A stretch of 64,000 nucleotides of DNA, from assembly GCA_001689495.1 (NCBI GenBank), contig LUJS01000047.1, positions 28,707-92,706 of the forward strand. Direction: 5' to 3'. Source of the stretch: Bacteroidales bacterium M8 (GTDB taxonomy: Bacteria; Bacteroidota; Bacteroidia; Bacteroidales; Muribaculaceae). The translations under genes and the position numbers were made by a program. Positions within the stretch are counted from its first letter, which is position 1; every line of letters starts with the position of its first letter. Below, piece after piece: positions 32,282 to 41,689 of the stretch. The notes beneath the pieces were generated by a model. It was not told the DNA's origin, made no database searches, and was given only the letters and a program-made list of their open reading frames with translations.

Positions 32282-35029
32282 TCAGGACTTGGCGCCGATG
32301 CGCTCGCGCAGCTCGGTCGGCGTCTCGCCGTATGCCTCGCGATAGCATCTGGTGAAGTATGCCGGGGTCGAGAACCCGACCTCGTATGCGATCTCGCTGA
32401 CCGATTTCTGTGTCGTGGCGAGCAGGTCGCGCGATTTCTTCAGCCTCAACCGTCTCAGCAGCTCGACGGGCGTATAGTTGGTCAGCGCCTTTATCTTGCG
32501 ATAGAACTGCGAGCGTCCCAGTCCCATCTCGGACGCCAGCGAGTCGACATTGAGGTCAGGATTACCCATCTTCTCGGTCACGATGGCGAGGAAACGGGCA
32601 TAGAACTCGTTCTCTACCTGCTGTCCCGGTGCCGGTTGTGGCTTTTTGTCGCCGCTTGCCGGGGCCGGGGCCGATGTCGACACGGTACCGCCCGCCGTCC
32701 ACAGGTCCCTGATGCGGCGGCGGTTTTCAATCAGGCTCTTGCAGCGGGCCTTGAGCACCGCGGTGCTGAACGGCTTGGCCACATACCCGTCGGCTCCGCT
32801 CTCATAGCCCTCGACCCTCTGCTCGTCCATCGAGCATGCCGTGAGCATGAGCACGGGGATGTGCGATGTCGAGACCTCCTGCTTGATGCGGCGGCAGCAC
32901 TCCATGCCGTCCATGACGGGCATCATCACGTCGCAGACAATCAGGTCGGGAACATATTTGGCGGCAAGGCGCATGCCCTCGCGACCGTTGGGTGCAAATA
33001 TCATGTTATACTCGTCAGACAGCAGTTCGGCCGTCATGTGGCGTATGTCCTCGTTGTCGTCTATGACGAGCAGCAGCGGCTTGTCCGAGTCGGGCTGCGG
33101 GTCTTCGGCCTCGACGCTCCCCAGCTCGGCCTCTACATCGTCGCGGGTAATCAGGGGTGCCGTGACAGGAGGGGTCTGCACCTCGGTGTGGCGCACGGGT
33201 ATCGAGACGGTGAACTCCGACCCCGTGCCCGGACGGCTCTCGACCGAGATCGAGCCTCCGTGAAGCTCGACGAAGGCCTTGGCCAGAGAGAGACCTATGC
33301 CCGACCCGTTGGGATGCACCTTGTCCACCTGATAGAAGCGGTCGAAGATGTTGGGCAGGTCTTCGGCCGGAATGCCACGACCTGTGTCCTTGACAGAGAA
33401 CACGAGATTCGCGCCTTCTGTCCGCGCCGCGAACGATATGCTGCCGTTGTCGGGGGTATATTTAAAGGCGTTGGACATGATGTTGAAGAACACGCGCTCA
33501 ATCTTCTCGACATCCACGGCGGCGGTGAATCCGTCAGGGAGGTCGGATGTGACCGCGAGCTTGATGTCGCGCTTGCGGGCCATGGCCACGAACGCCTCGG
33601 TCCACTCGACGAAAAGGCGTCCCATGGGCGACTCGGTGAGATTGAGCGACAGGCGCCCGTTCTCGTATTTGCGGAAGTCAAGTATCTGGTTTATAAGCCG
33701 GCGAAGTATCCTCACGTTCTTGTCGGCGATCTTCATCAGCGTCTTCTGGCGAGGCGTGAGGTTGTCTGCCGCCGCAAGCTGTTCGACCGGCTCGGCAATG
33801 AGGGTGAGCGGGGTGCGAAGGTCGTGCGAGACGTTGGTGAAGAAAATCAGTTTTGACTGCGTGGCCTCGGCAAGCTGCTCGTTGAGAGCCTTTTGCGCGT
33901 CGCGCTGCTCCTCGAGCAGACGATTCTGTTCCATTAGCTGACGCTGGTGGCGCTGACGCTGCCAGAAGGTGCGAAGCACGAGGAAGAGCACTCCGACAAC
34001 CAGCACCAATATGGCCACTGCGGCATAGAAGAGCGTGGTCTGGGCCGAGTGTCGGGTCCAGAATTCGTCGACCTGTCCCTTCAGGACACTTATCTTGTCG
34101 GTCTCCTCGCGCAGTGATTCGTTCTGCAGCAGTAGTATGTCGGCGTTCGATATGTCTACTGGCGACGACACGGGCAGACGGCAGATGGTGTCGTAGGGCT
34201 GTCCGCCGAGTATCGCGAGTGCCGTGCGCACCAGCCTGTAACCGTCTGTCGGATAGAGGAATGTGGCGTCTATCACGCTGTCCGCCACCGCCTTGATGCC
34301 GATCTCGGGGGCGGCGTCTATGCCTATCACCTTTAGATTCAATCCCTTGCGTCGAGCAACCTCTGATGCGGCTATGGCCATGCGGTCGTTGTGGGCATAT
34401 ATGAGGTCTGTCTCGGGATACAGCCCCAGCAGCGAGTCGGCCACCAAGGCGGCATCCTCATAGTTCCAGTTGCCGTGGGCCGTGGCGAGCAGAGTCAGTC
34501 CCTCCTCGGCGGCGCCGGCCTTGAATCCCTCGTGCCTCTCGATGGCCGGGGTCGAGCCCTCGAGGCCGTATATCTCTATCACCCTTGCGCCCGCACCGGC
34601 AAGATGGCGGGCATAGTGTGCCGCCGAACGGCCTATGGCCAGATTGTCGGCACCCTGCCATGCTGTATAGGTGTCGCCGTTGATGTTTCGGTCGAACAAG
34701 ACCACCGGGATGCCCGCCCCGTATGCCTCGCTGATGACGGGCGTGATGGCATCGGCCTCGTTGGGAGCGGCGATGATGATGTCGAATCCATTGTCCATGA
34801 AATAGCGGATGTCGGCAATCTGTTTCTCGTTGCTGTCGTCGGCCGACCGTATCTCGACCGTCGCCTCGGGGTGGAACATTATCTCGCGGCGTATCTCGTC
34901 GTTCATCTTGGAACGCCAGTCGTCCTGACTGCACTGCGACACGCCTATGCGATAAGTCTTATTGTCACTGCATGAGGCTGACATCAACAGAGCCGCCAGA
35001 GTGACTATGATGAATATGAAATTTTTCAT
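32282..35029 (-). CDS. Hybrid two-component system sensor-regulator, fructose-sensing type
   Basis: A 915-residue one-protein phosphorelay. After a signal segment, residues about 25-310 form a periplasmic sugar-binding (LacI-type Peripla_BP_4) domain: RIGVSQCSQDDWR, APNEADAITPVI, LFDRNINGDTY, AHNDRMAIAA. A membrane helix lies near 342-362. Next come HisKA (NVSHDLRTPL, His402), HATPase_c (NAFKYTPDNG, DTGRGIP, GSGIGLSLAK), a receiver (DVMMPVMDG, Asp700) and a C-terminal AraC HTH (about 810-905). BT1754 of B. thetaiotaomicron, with this architecture, binds fructose and activates its fructan locus; the same role is expected here. It stands between susC and the divergent GH32 operon. Confidence 0.92.
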   Translation of the reverse strand: MKNFIFIIVTLAALLMSASCSDNKTYRIGVSQCSQDDWRSKMNDEIRREIMFHPEATVEIRSADDSNEKQIADIRYFMDNGFDIIIAAPNEADAITPVISEAYGAGIPVVLFDRNINGDTYTAWQGADNLAIGRSAAHYARHLAGAGARVIEIYGLEGSTPAIERHEGFKAGAAEEGLTLLATAHGNWNYEDAALVADSLLGLYPETDLIYAHNDRMAIAASEVARRKGLNLKVIGIDAAPEIGIKAVADSVIDATFLYPTDGYRLVRTALAILGGQPYDTICRLPVSSPVDISNADILLLQNESLREETDKISVLKGQVDEFWTRHSAQTTLFYAAVAILVLVVGVLFLVLRTFWQRQRHQRQLMEQNRLLEEQRDAQKALNEQLAEATQSKLIFFTNVSHDLRTPLTLIAEPVEQLAAADNLTPRQKTLMKIADKNVRILRRLINQILDFRKYENGRLSLNLTESPMGRLFVEWTEAFVAMARKRDIKLAVTSDLPDGFTAAVDVEKIERVFFNIMSNAFKYTPDNGSISFAARTEGANLVFSVKDTGRGIPAEDLPNIFDRFYQVDKVHPNGSGIGLSLAKAFVELHGGSISVESRPGTGSEFTVSIPVRHTEVQTPPVTAPLITRDDVEAELGSVEAEDPQPDSDKPLLLVIDDNEDIRHMTAELLSDEYNMIFAPNGREGMRLAAKYVPDLIVCDVMMPVMDGMECCRRIKQEVSTSHIPVLMLTACSMDEQRVEGYESGADGYVAKPFSTAVLKARCKSLIENRRRIRDLWTAGGTVSTSAPAPASGDKKPQPAPGQQVENEFYARFLAIVTEKMGNPDLNVDSLASEMGLGRSQFYRKIKALTNYTPVELLRRLRLKKSRDLLATTQKSVSEIAYEVGFSTPAYFTRCYREAYGETPTELRERIGAKS

Positions 35030-35230
35030 GGGTTGATCAGATGACCTTACATAACGGATGGTTTACGGTTGCAAATTTAGGCATAAAAATATGAAAAAAC
35101 GTGATTAAGATGCTAAAAATGTGGCTTTGGGACGATTCTGATAGGCAATGCACGATTTTTTATAGTGTGTCATCCGAAATATCATTAGTTTTGCAATACC
35201 AAAAACAACACGCCACAAACAACGAATATC
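35030..35230. promoter_or_regulatory. Divergent promoter region of the fructan locus
   Basis: On the minus strand TAAATTTG (plus coordinates 35072-35079) would serve the hybrid regulator, on the plus strand TAGTTTTG (35186-35193) the GH32-transporter-kinase operon. Neither has a strong TTTG -33. AT-rich otherwise; no gene. Confidence 0.55.
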
Positions 35231-37063
35231 ATGAATACAATCAACCGCAAAGCCGCCGCCCTGATGACCGCCCTTAGTGTCGGCGCAGCAGCCGCCTCGG
35301 GAGGCAACGGCGTAGGGATCGAACACCTCGGCACCAATAATACGCTGGTGCGCGTTACGGACAAGAACGCGCGTTATCTGCTGATGCCCGTACAGGAGTC
35401 AAACGACGACGCCACGGTCAACGTCATCGTCGACGGCCGTCTCGACCGCACCGTCTACGTGCGTCTCGCCAAGTCAAAGATAGACTATACCGTGCCCCTC
35501 GACATCGAGCGATACAAGGGCCACGACGTGGTGCTCAACATAGTGACCTCGCAGAACCGCTCGTCGGTGCGCGAGGCCAGGCAGGACGCCTGCTGGAACA
35601 ACTTCTGCGTGTCCGACACCTTCGACACCACGAACCGCGAGCGCTTCCGCCCAGCATATCACCACACGCCCCTCTACGGCTGGATGAACGACCCCAACGG
35701 CATGTTCCATAAGGACGGTGTCTGGCACCTCTACTATCAGTGGAATCCCTTCGGCTCGAAGTGGCAGAACATGACTTGGGGACACTCCTCGTCCAAGGAC
35801 CTGCTGAACTGGGAGCACCACCCCGTGGCAATAGAGCCCAACGGTCTGGGCACGGTGTTCAGCGGCAGCTCGGCCATCGACACCGAGAACAGCGCAGGCT
35901 TCGGCAAGGATGCCGTCTTGGCCATGTACACATCGGCCGGCGTGAGCCAGATACAGAGCCTCGCATGGAGCGAGGACGGAGGCGAGACATTCAACATATA
36001 TCCCGGCAACCCTACCCTGACCCTCGAGAGCGAGGCCCGCGACCCCAACATGTTCTGGAATCCCGAGACCAAGACTTGGACTCTGGTGCTGGCACACGCG
36101 CTTGAGAAGGAGATGCTCATATTCACCTCGCCCGACATGAAGGAGTGGACCCTGCAGAGCAGCTTCGGCAAGGGACTGGGCGCACAGGACGGCGTCTGGG
36201 AGTGTCCCGACCTGTTCGAGCTGACAGTCGACGGCACCGGCGAGAAAAAATGGGTGCTCCTCTGCAACCTCAACCCCGGCGGCCCCTTCGGCGACAGCGC
36301 GACACAATATTTTGTCGGTGATTTCGACGGCAAGAAATTCACGGCCGACACGGACGCCAGCGGCACCGTGCCCACCAAGTGGCTCGACCATGGCAAGGAC
36401 CATTATGCCACGGTGAGCTTCAGCGACGCTCCAGACGGACGCCGCACGGTCATCGGCTGGATGAGCAACTGGCAGTATGCCCCCGAGGTCCCCACCATGC
36501 AGTTCCGCAGCGCCAACACCCTGCCCCGCGAGATGGGGCTGTTCAGAGACAAGGACGGACAGCTCTACGTATCGTCAAACCCCTCGCCCGAGGTTGATGC
36601 CCTGCGCGGCAAGACCGTCAAGGCCGTATCCAAGACCACCGTCGGCACCAAGTCCCAGCGGTTTGCCATACCCGAACTCTGCGAGATAGCAATGGAGATC
36701 ACCCCCACCGGAGCTGACTCGGTCAACATAGTCCTCGGCAACGAGCAGGGCGACCACGTCACCATGACATACTGCCCGGTCAGCGACACCTTCTCATTCG
36801 ACCGCCGTGAGAGCGGAATAGTGGATTTCAGTCAGGACTTCCCCTCGGTCACCATGGCTCCCGCCCGCTCGGGCGACAAGCCGCTGAAGTTGCGCATCTT
36901 CATCGACCGCTCGAGCATCGAGGTGTTCGGACGCGACGGACGCTTTGCCATGACCAACCTTGTCTTCCCCAACTCACCCTACACCACCCTATCGCTCGAC
37001 ACCAAGGGCGGCAAAGCCAAGGTCTCTGACCTCAGAATCTATAACATCGACACCGAAAAATAA
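35231..37063 (+). CDS. Glycoside hydrolase family 32 with N-terminal DUF4980-type domain
   Basis: A 610-residue exported enzyme. A signal peptide (about residues 1-23) is followed by a small beta domain to about residue 125, of the kind found in front of Bacteroides GH32 enzymes (DUF4980, from memory). The catalytic propeller has the canonical motifs WMNDPNG (Asp154), ARDP (Asp271) and WECPD (Glu324). The C-terminal beta-sandwich includes LRIFIDRSSIEVFG. Expected to release fructose from fructo-oligosaccharides in the periplasm. First gene of a plus-strand operon with the transporter and kinase, 12 nt before the former. Confidence 0.93.
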   Translation: MNTINRKAAALMTALSVGAAAASGGNGVGIEHLGTNNTLVRVTDKNARYLLMPVQESNDDATVNVIVDGRLDRTVYVRLAKSKIDYTVPLDIERYKGHDVVLNIVTSQNRSSVREARQDACWNNFCVSDTFDTTNRERFRPAYHHTPLYGWMNDPNGMFHKDGVWHLYYQWNPFGSKWQNMTWGHSSSKDLLNWEHHPVAIEPNGLGTVFSGSSAIDTENSAGFGKDAVLAMYTSAGVSQIQSLAWSEDGGETFNIYPGNPTLTLESEARDPNMFWNPETKTWTLVLAHALEKEMLIFTSPDMKEWTLQSSFGKGLGAQDGVWECPDLFELTVDGTGEKKWVLLCNLNPGGPFGDSATQYFVGDFDGKKFTADTDASGTVPTKWLDHGKDHYATVSFSDAPDGRRTVIGWMSNWQYAPEVPTMQFRSANTLPREMGLFRDKDGQLYVSSNPSPEVDALRGKTVKAVSKTTVGTKSQRFAIPELCEIAMEITPTGADSVNIVLGNEQGDHVTMTYCPVSDTFSFDRRESGIVDFSQDFPSVTMAPARSGDKPLKLRIFIDRSSIEVFGRDGRFAMTNLVFPNSPYTTLSLDTKGGKAKVSDLRIYNIDTEK

Positions 37064-37075
37064 AATACCACGAAC

Positions 37076-38263
37076 ATGGAAATCTCACAGTCGCTCGCAA
37101 CCGACCGCAAAAGCTCGCTGATGCAGATAGCCCCCGTGATGCTCTGCTTCTTCGCCATGGGCTTCGTCGACCTCGTCGGCACCGCATCGAACTACGTCCA
37201 GAAAGATCTCGGCCTCACCGACTCGCAGGCCAACCTCTTCCCCTCGCTCGTCTTCTTCTGGTTTCTCATCTTCTCCGTGCCCACCGGCATGCTGATGAAC
37301 AGAATCGGACGCAAAAAGACAGTACTCATCAGTCTCGCCGTCACGGCCCTGTCGCTCATCGTCCCCATCTTCAGCGACAGCTACATGGCCATGCTCCTGT
37401 CGTTCTCGCTGCTCGGCATAGGCAATGCCATCATGCAGACCTCGCTCAACCCGCTCGTGACGAACCTCATCAGCGGCGACAAGCTCGCTTCGACCCTCAC
37501 CTTCGGACAGTTCGTCAAGGCCATCGCATCGTTCCTCGCCCCGATCATCGCCGCATGGGGCGCCACCACCTACCTTCCCACCTTCGGACTGGGATGGAGA
37601 GTGCTGTTCGTGATCTATGCCGTCGTCAGCCTGCTGTCTGTATCGGCCCTCGCCGCCACCCCCATCGAGGAGGAGCGCCCCGACAAGGCTTCGGGCGTGG
37701 GCGAATGCCTGAAACTGCTGGGCCGCCCCTTCATCCTGCTCTGCTTCCTCGGCATCATGTGCCATGTGGGCATTGACGTGGGCACCAACACCACCGCCCC
37801 CAAGATCATCATGGAGCGCCTCGGCCTGCCCCTCGAGGAGGCCGGATTCGCGACAAGCGTCTACTTCATCTTCCGCACAGCCGGATGTTTTCTCGGCGCG
37901 TTCATACTGCGCTCCGTCTCGCCCAGACTGTTCTTTGGCGTCAGCGTCATCATGATGCTCGTGGCCATGGCCATGCTGTGCGTTTGCGACACACTCCCCG
38001 CCATCTATACAGCCCTCGGCCTCATCGGCTTCGGCAACTCGAACATCTTCTCAGTCGTATTCTCTCAGGCCCTCATAGCCTCGCCAAACGAGAAGAACGA
38101 GGTCTCGGGCCTCATGATAATGGGACTCTTCGGCGGCACCGTCTTCCCACTCGCCATGGGCTTTGCAGCCGACACCTTCGGCCAGATCGGAGCCGTGGCC
38201 GTGATGACTGCCGGCGTGGTCTACCTGCTTTACTACACTCTCAGAATCAAAACAAACAAATAA
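37076..38263 (+). CDS. MFS sugar transporter (fructose/glucose-proton symporter type)
   Basis: A 395-residue protein with twelve hydrophobic segments and the MFS loop motif NRIGRKKT between helices 2 and 3. Sequence style (CFFAMGFVDLVGTASNYVQKDLG, GIGNAIMQTSLNPLV) is that of the FucP/GlcP branch in Bacteroidetes. In the B. thetaiotaomicron fructan locus the equivalent gene (BT1758) imports fructose across the inner membrane. Here it lies between GH32 and fructokinase genes, 12-13 nt from each, so fructose is the probable substrate. Confidence 0.88.
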   Translation: MEISQSLATDRKSSLMQIAPVMLCFFAMGFVDLVGTASNYVQKDLGLTDSQANLFPSLVFFWFLIFSVPTGMLMNRIGRKKTVLISLAVTALSLIVPIFSDSYMAMLLSFSLLGIGNAIMQTSLNPLVTNLISGDKLASTLTFGQFVKAIASFLAPIIAAWGATTYLPTFGLGWRVLFVIYAVVSLLSVSALAATPIEEERPDKASGVGECLKLLGRPFILLCFLGIMCHVGIDVGTNTTAPKIIMERLGLPLEEAGFATSVYFIFRTAGCFLGAFILRSVSPRLFFGVSVIMMLVAMAMLCVCDTLPAIYTALGLIGFGNSNIFSVVFSQALIASPNEKNEVSGLMIMGLFGGTVFPLAMGFAADTFGQIGAVAVMTAGVVYLLYYTLRIKTNK

Positions 38264-38276
38264 ACAACTTAATATC

Positions 38277-39155
38277 ATGAATGACTATGTAGTCGGAATG
38301 GGCGAGGCACTCTGGGACGTGCTGCCCGAAGGCAAGAAAATAGGTGGCGCACCCGCCAACTTCGCATATCACATATCGCAGTTCGGACTGCCAAGCTGCG
38401 TTGTCAGCGCCGTGGGCAACGACCCGCTGGGCGACGAGATTCTCGAGAACTTCACCTCCAAGGGGCTCAACCAGCTCATAGAGCGCGTGCCCTATCCCAC
38501 CGGCACCGTGCAGGTCGAGATTGATCAGGCCGGAATACCCCAGTATGACATCAAAGAGAATGTGGCGTGGGACAACATCCCCTTCACCCCTCAGCTCGAC
38601 GAGCTTGCCGGCAAGACCCGTGCCGTGTGCTTCGGCTCGCTGGCCCAGCGGAACGTGGTGTCGAGAGAGACGATAGCCCGATTCCTCGACAGGATGCCCG
38701 TGCGCGAGGACTCGTTGGTGGTCTTCGACGTGAACCTGCGTCAGGGATTCTATAACAAGGAGATACTGTGCGAGTCGATGAGGCGCTGCAACATCCTCAA
38801 GATCAACGACGAGGAGCTCGTCACCGTGAGCCGCATGTTCGGCTATCCGGGCATAGACCTTCAGGACAAGTGCTGGATTCTGCTGGGCAAGTACAACCTG
38901 AAGATGCTCATTCTGACCTGCGGCATCAACGGCAGCTATGTCTTCACGCCCGGAGCCGTGTCGTTCCAGCCCACTCCCAAGGTCGAGGTGGCCGATACCG
39001 TCGGCGCGGGCGACTCGTTCACCGCGGCATTCATCGCCGGCATCCTCAAGGGCAAGAGCGTGGCCGAGGCCCACAGCCGCGCAGTGCAGACATCGGCATT
39101 CGTGTGCACCAAGAAGGGCGCAATGCCCATCCTCCCCGCCGAGCTGACAGACTGA
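38277..39155 (+). CDS. Fructokinase, PfkB/ribokinase family
   Basis: A 292-residue sugar kinase. It has the N-terminal substrate motif GGAPANFAYHISQFG, VFDVNLRQGFY in the centre and the C-terminal signature DTVGAGDSFTAAF, with catalytic base Asp246. It phosphorylates fructose at C6 with ATP as it enters through the neighbouring MFS carrier. It is the last gene of the operon and is followed by a hairpin terminator 33 nt downstream. Confidence 0.9.
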   Translation: MNDYVVGMGEALWDVLPEGKKIGGAPANFAYHISQFGLPSCVVSAVGNDPLGDEILENFTSKGLNQLIERVPYPTGTVQVEIDQAGIPQYDIKENVAWDNIPFTPQLDELAGKTRAVCFGSLAQRNVVSRETIARFLDRMPVREDSLVVFDVNLRQGFYNKEILCESMRRCNILKINDEELVTVSRMFGYPGIDLQDKCWILLGKYNLKMLILTCGINGSYVFTPGAVSFQPTPKVEVADTVGAGDSFTAAFIAGILKGKSVAEAHSRAVQTSAFVCTKKGAMPILPAELTD

Positions 39156-39187
39156 ACCGTCACATAAATCTGAAAATACCAATACGT

Positions 39188-39211
39188 CCCGCCACACGCA
39201 ACCGTGGCGGG
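39188..39211 (+). terminator. Terminator of the fructan catabolic operon
   Basis: Perfect 8-bp stem cccgccac/gtggcggg around an 8-nt loop, 33 nt after the fructokinase stop. The following T-tract is poor. Confidence 0.6.
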
Positions 39212-39216
39212 ACGAG

Positions 39217-39248
39217 TTGTTAATATTCAAACCATTTTCGTATATTTG
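39217..39248 (+). promoter_or_regulatory. Promoter of the unknown gene at 39279
   Basis: TATATTTG at 39241-39248 fits TAnnTTTG, with TTG at 39217-39219 upstream. Its place rules out an upstream start codon at 39204 for the next gene. Confidence 0.65.
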
Positions 39249-39278
39249 CCGTCGGATACCACAAAAAAATCGGCTCGC

Positions 39279-40256
39279 ATGATACAGCAAATATATGAGA
39301 CAGACGACCTGCAACAACTCAGGGATTATCTTTCAGGCCTTACTGACGTCGAGAGCCTGAGAGAGGAGCTATTCCGCGAGTTTCTCAGACATAGCCGCTA
39401 CGACAATGCCGACGAATGGAACAAGGCCGTGAGACTGTGCGAGTGTCTGGCCATTGTCGGCTGGGGCGACAAGGAGCCGCTGGAGGCAGTCAGAGGCACA
39501 TATTTCAACGGCAATCCCAATACCTATTTCATTAACCGCGACAACAAGCCCCGATTCACCGACGCCGTATGGTCCAAACGGACCAATGGCATGGCCATCG
39601 ACTACAGCCGCACCACCCTGCACGAGAGTCCGGACTCGCCGCGCGAAAAAGTGGTGTCAGTCGGCACGGGTTTCGGAGAGGCTCGGGACACGACACTGAA
39701 AAGCCAGCGCAACTGGATAGCCAAAAATCCGATACTCATAACCCGCGGTCTTGCCAACTGCTACGAGAACTCAAGGCCCGTGATAGAGAGCATGGAGAAG
39801 GAACTGATGCCCGAACTGAACCGCTTCATGAGGCCCGAACTCTATGGCCACGCCATAGACAGAATCGTGCTGCAATGCTCGTTCAGCTTCTATGACGACT
39901 ATCACTGCAAGACCAACTATATCATAGCGGACGAATCCCTGAAACTGAAACAGAAGGATTTCCGGCCCACCCTGCTTGGCATGTTCTCCGAAAAAGAGAT
40001 AGAAGACAACGGATATTATCTCCGAAACCGCTTCACCTATGGTCCGTTCAGGGCCGACACGGGAACCACGCGCATCACGATCGTGTTCGAGCGGGAATTC
40101 AGCGAACTGCCCCGACAGGAGCAAAAACAGGTCTTGTGCGGCTACTTCCGCCATGCCGTCGGTCAGTGCGCCAAGCGTCTGGCCAAGAAAATCAATTATG
40201 ATTTCGACCTCATGACCGCCGACTTCTCGGCCATACTCGACCGCTGGTGCCGATAG
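39279..40256 (+). CDS. Conserved-looking hypothetical protein
   Basis: I do not recognise this 325-residue protein. The start at 39279 is chosen because a promoter covers the earlier candidate. No signal peptide or membrane segment; charged, with many aromatic residues, so probably cytoplasmic. Recognisable blocks are VRLCECLAIVGWGDKEPLEA, ANCYENSRPVIESMEKELMPELNRF and ITIVFEREFSELPRQEQKQV. GC content and codon use are like the flanking core genes, which argues that it is native. It is monocistronic, bracketed by two terminators. Confidence 0.65.
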   Translation: MIQQIYETDDLQQLRDYLSGLTDVESLREELFREFLRHSRYDNADEWNKAVRLCECLAIVGWGDKEPLEAVRGTYFNGNPNTYFINRDNKPRFTDAVWSKRTNGMAIDYSRTTLHESPDSPREKVVSVGTGFGEARDTTLKSQRNWIAKNPILITRGLANCYENSRPVIESMEKELMPELNRFMRPELYGHAIDRIVLQCSFSFYDDYHCKTNYIIADESLKLKQKDFRPTLLGMFSEKEIEDNGYYLRNRFTYGPFRADTGTTRITIVFEREFSELPRQEQKQVLCGYFRHAVGQCAKRLAKKINYDFDLMTADFSAILDRWCR

Positions 40257-40269
40257 GCCGAATGTTACG

Positions 40270-40309
40270 AAAAAAGGCCAACCGCCGTAGTCCGGCGATT
40301 GGCCTTTTA
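40270..40309. terminator. Bidirectional terminator
   Basis: Arms 40276-40287 and 40293-40304 pair over 12 positions with one mismatch, with an A-run before and a T-run after. It lies between converging genes and can serve both. Confidence 0.8.
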
Positions 40310-40330
40310 TTGTTGGTTATCCGAGTCAGA

Positions 40331-41644
40331 TCATTTGTACGAGATCCATTTGATGACCTCCTTGGCCGAGGGCTTTTTGCCATACATGAATATGCCGATG
40401 CGATAGATCTTGCCGGCCATCCAGACAAAGGCGATGAAGCTGATCACGAGCAGGGCGAGCGAGAGGATGATCTCCCACGCAGGTATGCCGAACGGGATTC
40501 TGGCCACCATGACCATGGGTGCGGTTAGGGGGAAGAGCGAGGCCCAGAATGCCACGGGACCCGAGGGGTCGGCGGCTGCGACCATGGCGAAGATGAGGCC
40601 GAAGATGATGGGGAACACGGCAAACGACGAGAGCTGCGAGGCATCCTGTATGTTGTCGACAGACGAGCCGACGGCGGCAAAGATGGACGAGTAGAGAAGG
40701 AAGCCGAGAATCAGGAAGACCGTCATGAGGACTATGAGCGAGATGAGGTCGCCCACCTGTGTCAGCGAGGCGAGGGCCTGCATCATCTCGACAGAATCCT
40801 GATTGCCCACGGCGTCGAGGTTGCCAGCCTGAACTGCCGTGACATCGGCCATGACGTCTGACGGCAGGAGGGCCGGCAGCACGTAGCCCGACATCACCGC
40901 CAGCAGCACGCCCCACAGCACCATCTGGGTCACGGCCACGAGGGCCACGCCCACGATCTTGCCGAGCATGAGCTGGGCGGGCTTGACCGAGGTGACGACC
41001 ACCTCGAGCACGCGGTTGCCCTTCTCCTCGATGATTGATGTCATGACCATCTGACCGTATATCAGCAGAAACATGTAGAGAATGAACGACATGCCTATGC
41101 CGATGGCATAGCTGAGTCCGGCCGAGAGAGATTCCTCGCTCTCCTTGTCGGTGCGCATGGTGCTGATAGAGACATTGCTCTCGACCTCGTCCATGATCTT
41201 GTCGAGGTCGGCGATGTTATAGTTCTTGAGGCGTTCCTCCTCGACAATCTTGTTGATCTGCGAGGTGATCATCCCCTCGGTGGTGATTGACGTGGGCCCG
41301 TCGCTGAGCATCTTGAGCGTCGAGCGCTTGGACGAGACGATGTTCGAGGGTATCACCAGCACGGCGTTGTGCCCCTCGGCGCGTTGTGCCGAGTCGACGG
41401 TGACGTCGGGAGTGGCGAGACGGAATTTCAGCTCGTCGCGGTCTTGCAGGCGGTTGCCCACCACGCCGCTGTTGTCGACCACGAGCACCGTGGTCTCCGA
41501 CCCCTCGGTGAAGGTCATGATGAGCGCCGGCAGCGCCATCAGCGCCATCATCAGCACCGGCATGAGTATGGTGGTGAAGATAAAGCTCTTTTTCTTGACG
41601 CGCTCCATGTACTCGCGTTCTATGACTATACCTATCTTGGACAT
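40331..41644 (-). CDS. ABC-2-type exporter permease (NatB-like)
   Basis: A 437-residue membrane protein. The first membrane helix (SFIFTTILMPVLMMALMALPALIM) is followed by an extracytoplasmic domain of about 150 residues. A cluster of five or six helices (from FILYMFLLIYGQMVMTSII) completes it, the arrangement of ABC2_membrane_3/NatB permeases. ENR-like EEKGNRVLEVVVTSVKP is the coupling-helix signature of this class. It pairs with the ATPase gene upstream (45-nt gap). NatAB relatives export sodium or drugs; the substrate here is unknown. Confidence 0.87.
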   Translation of the reverse strand: MSKIGIVIEREYMERVKKKSFIFTTILMPVLMMALMALPALIMTFTEGSETTVLVVDNSGVVGNRLQDRDELKFRLATPDVTVDSAQRAEGHNAVLVIPSNIVSSKRSTLKMLSDGPTSITTEGMITSQINKIVEEERLKNYNIADLDKIMDEVESNVSISTMRTDKESEESLSAGLSYAIGIGMSFILYMFLLIYGQMVMTSIIEEKGNRVLEVVVTSVKPAQLMLGKIVGVALVAVTQMVLWGVLLAVMSGYVLPALLPSDVMADVTAVQAGNLDAVGNQDSVEMMQALASLTQVGDLISLIVLMTVFLILGFLLYSSIFAAVGSSVDNIQDASQLSSFAVFPIIFGLIFAMVAAADPSGPVAFWASLFPLTAPMVMVARIPFGIPAWEIILSLALLVISFIAFVWMAGKIYRIGIFMYGKKPSAKEVIKWISYK

Positions 41645-41689
41645 TGTTATCTTTGTGTTTGTTGGGTATGCTTTGTGATGTGTCTTGTA

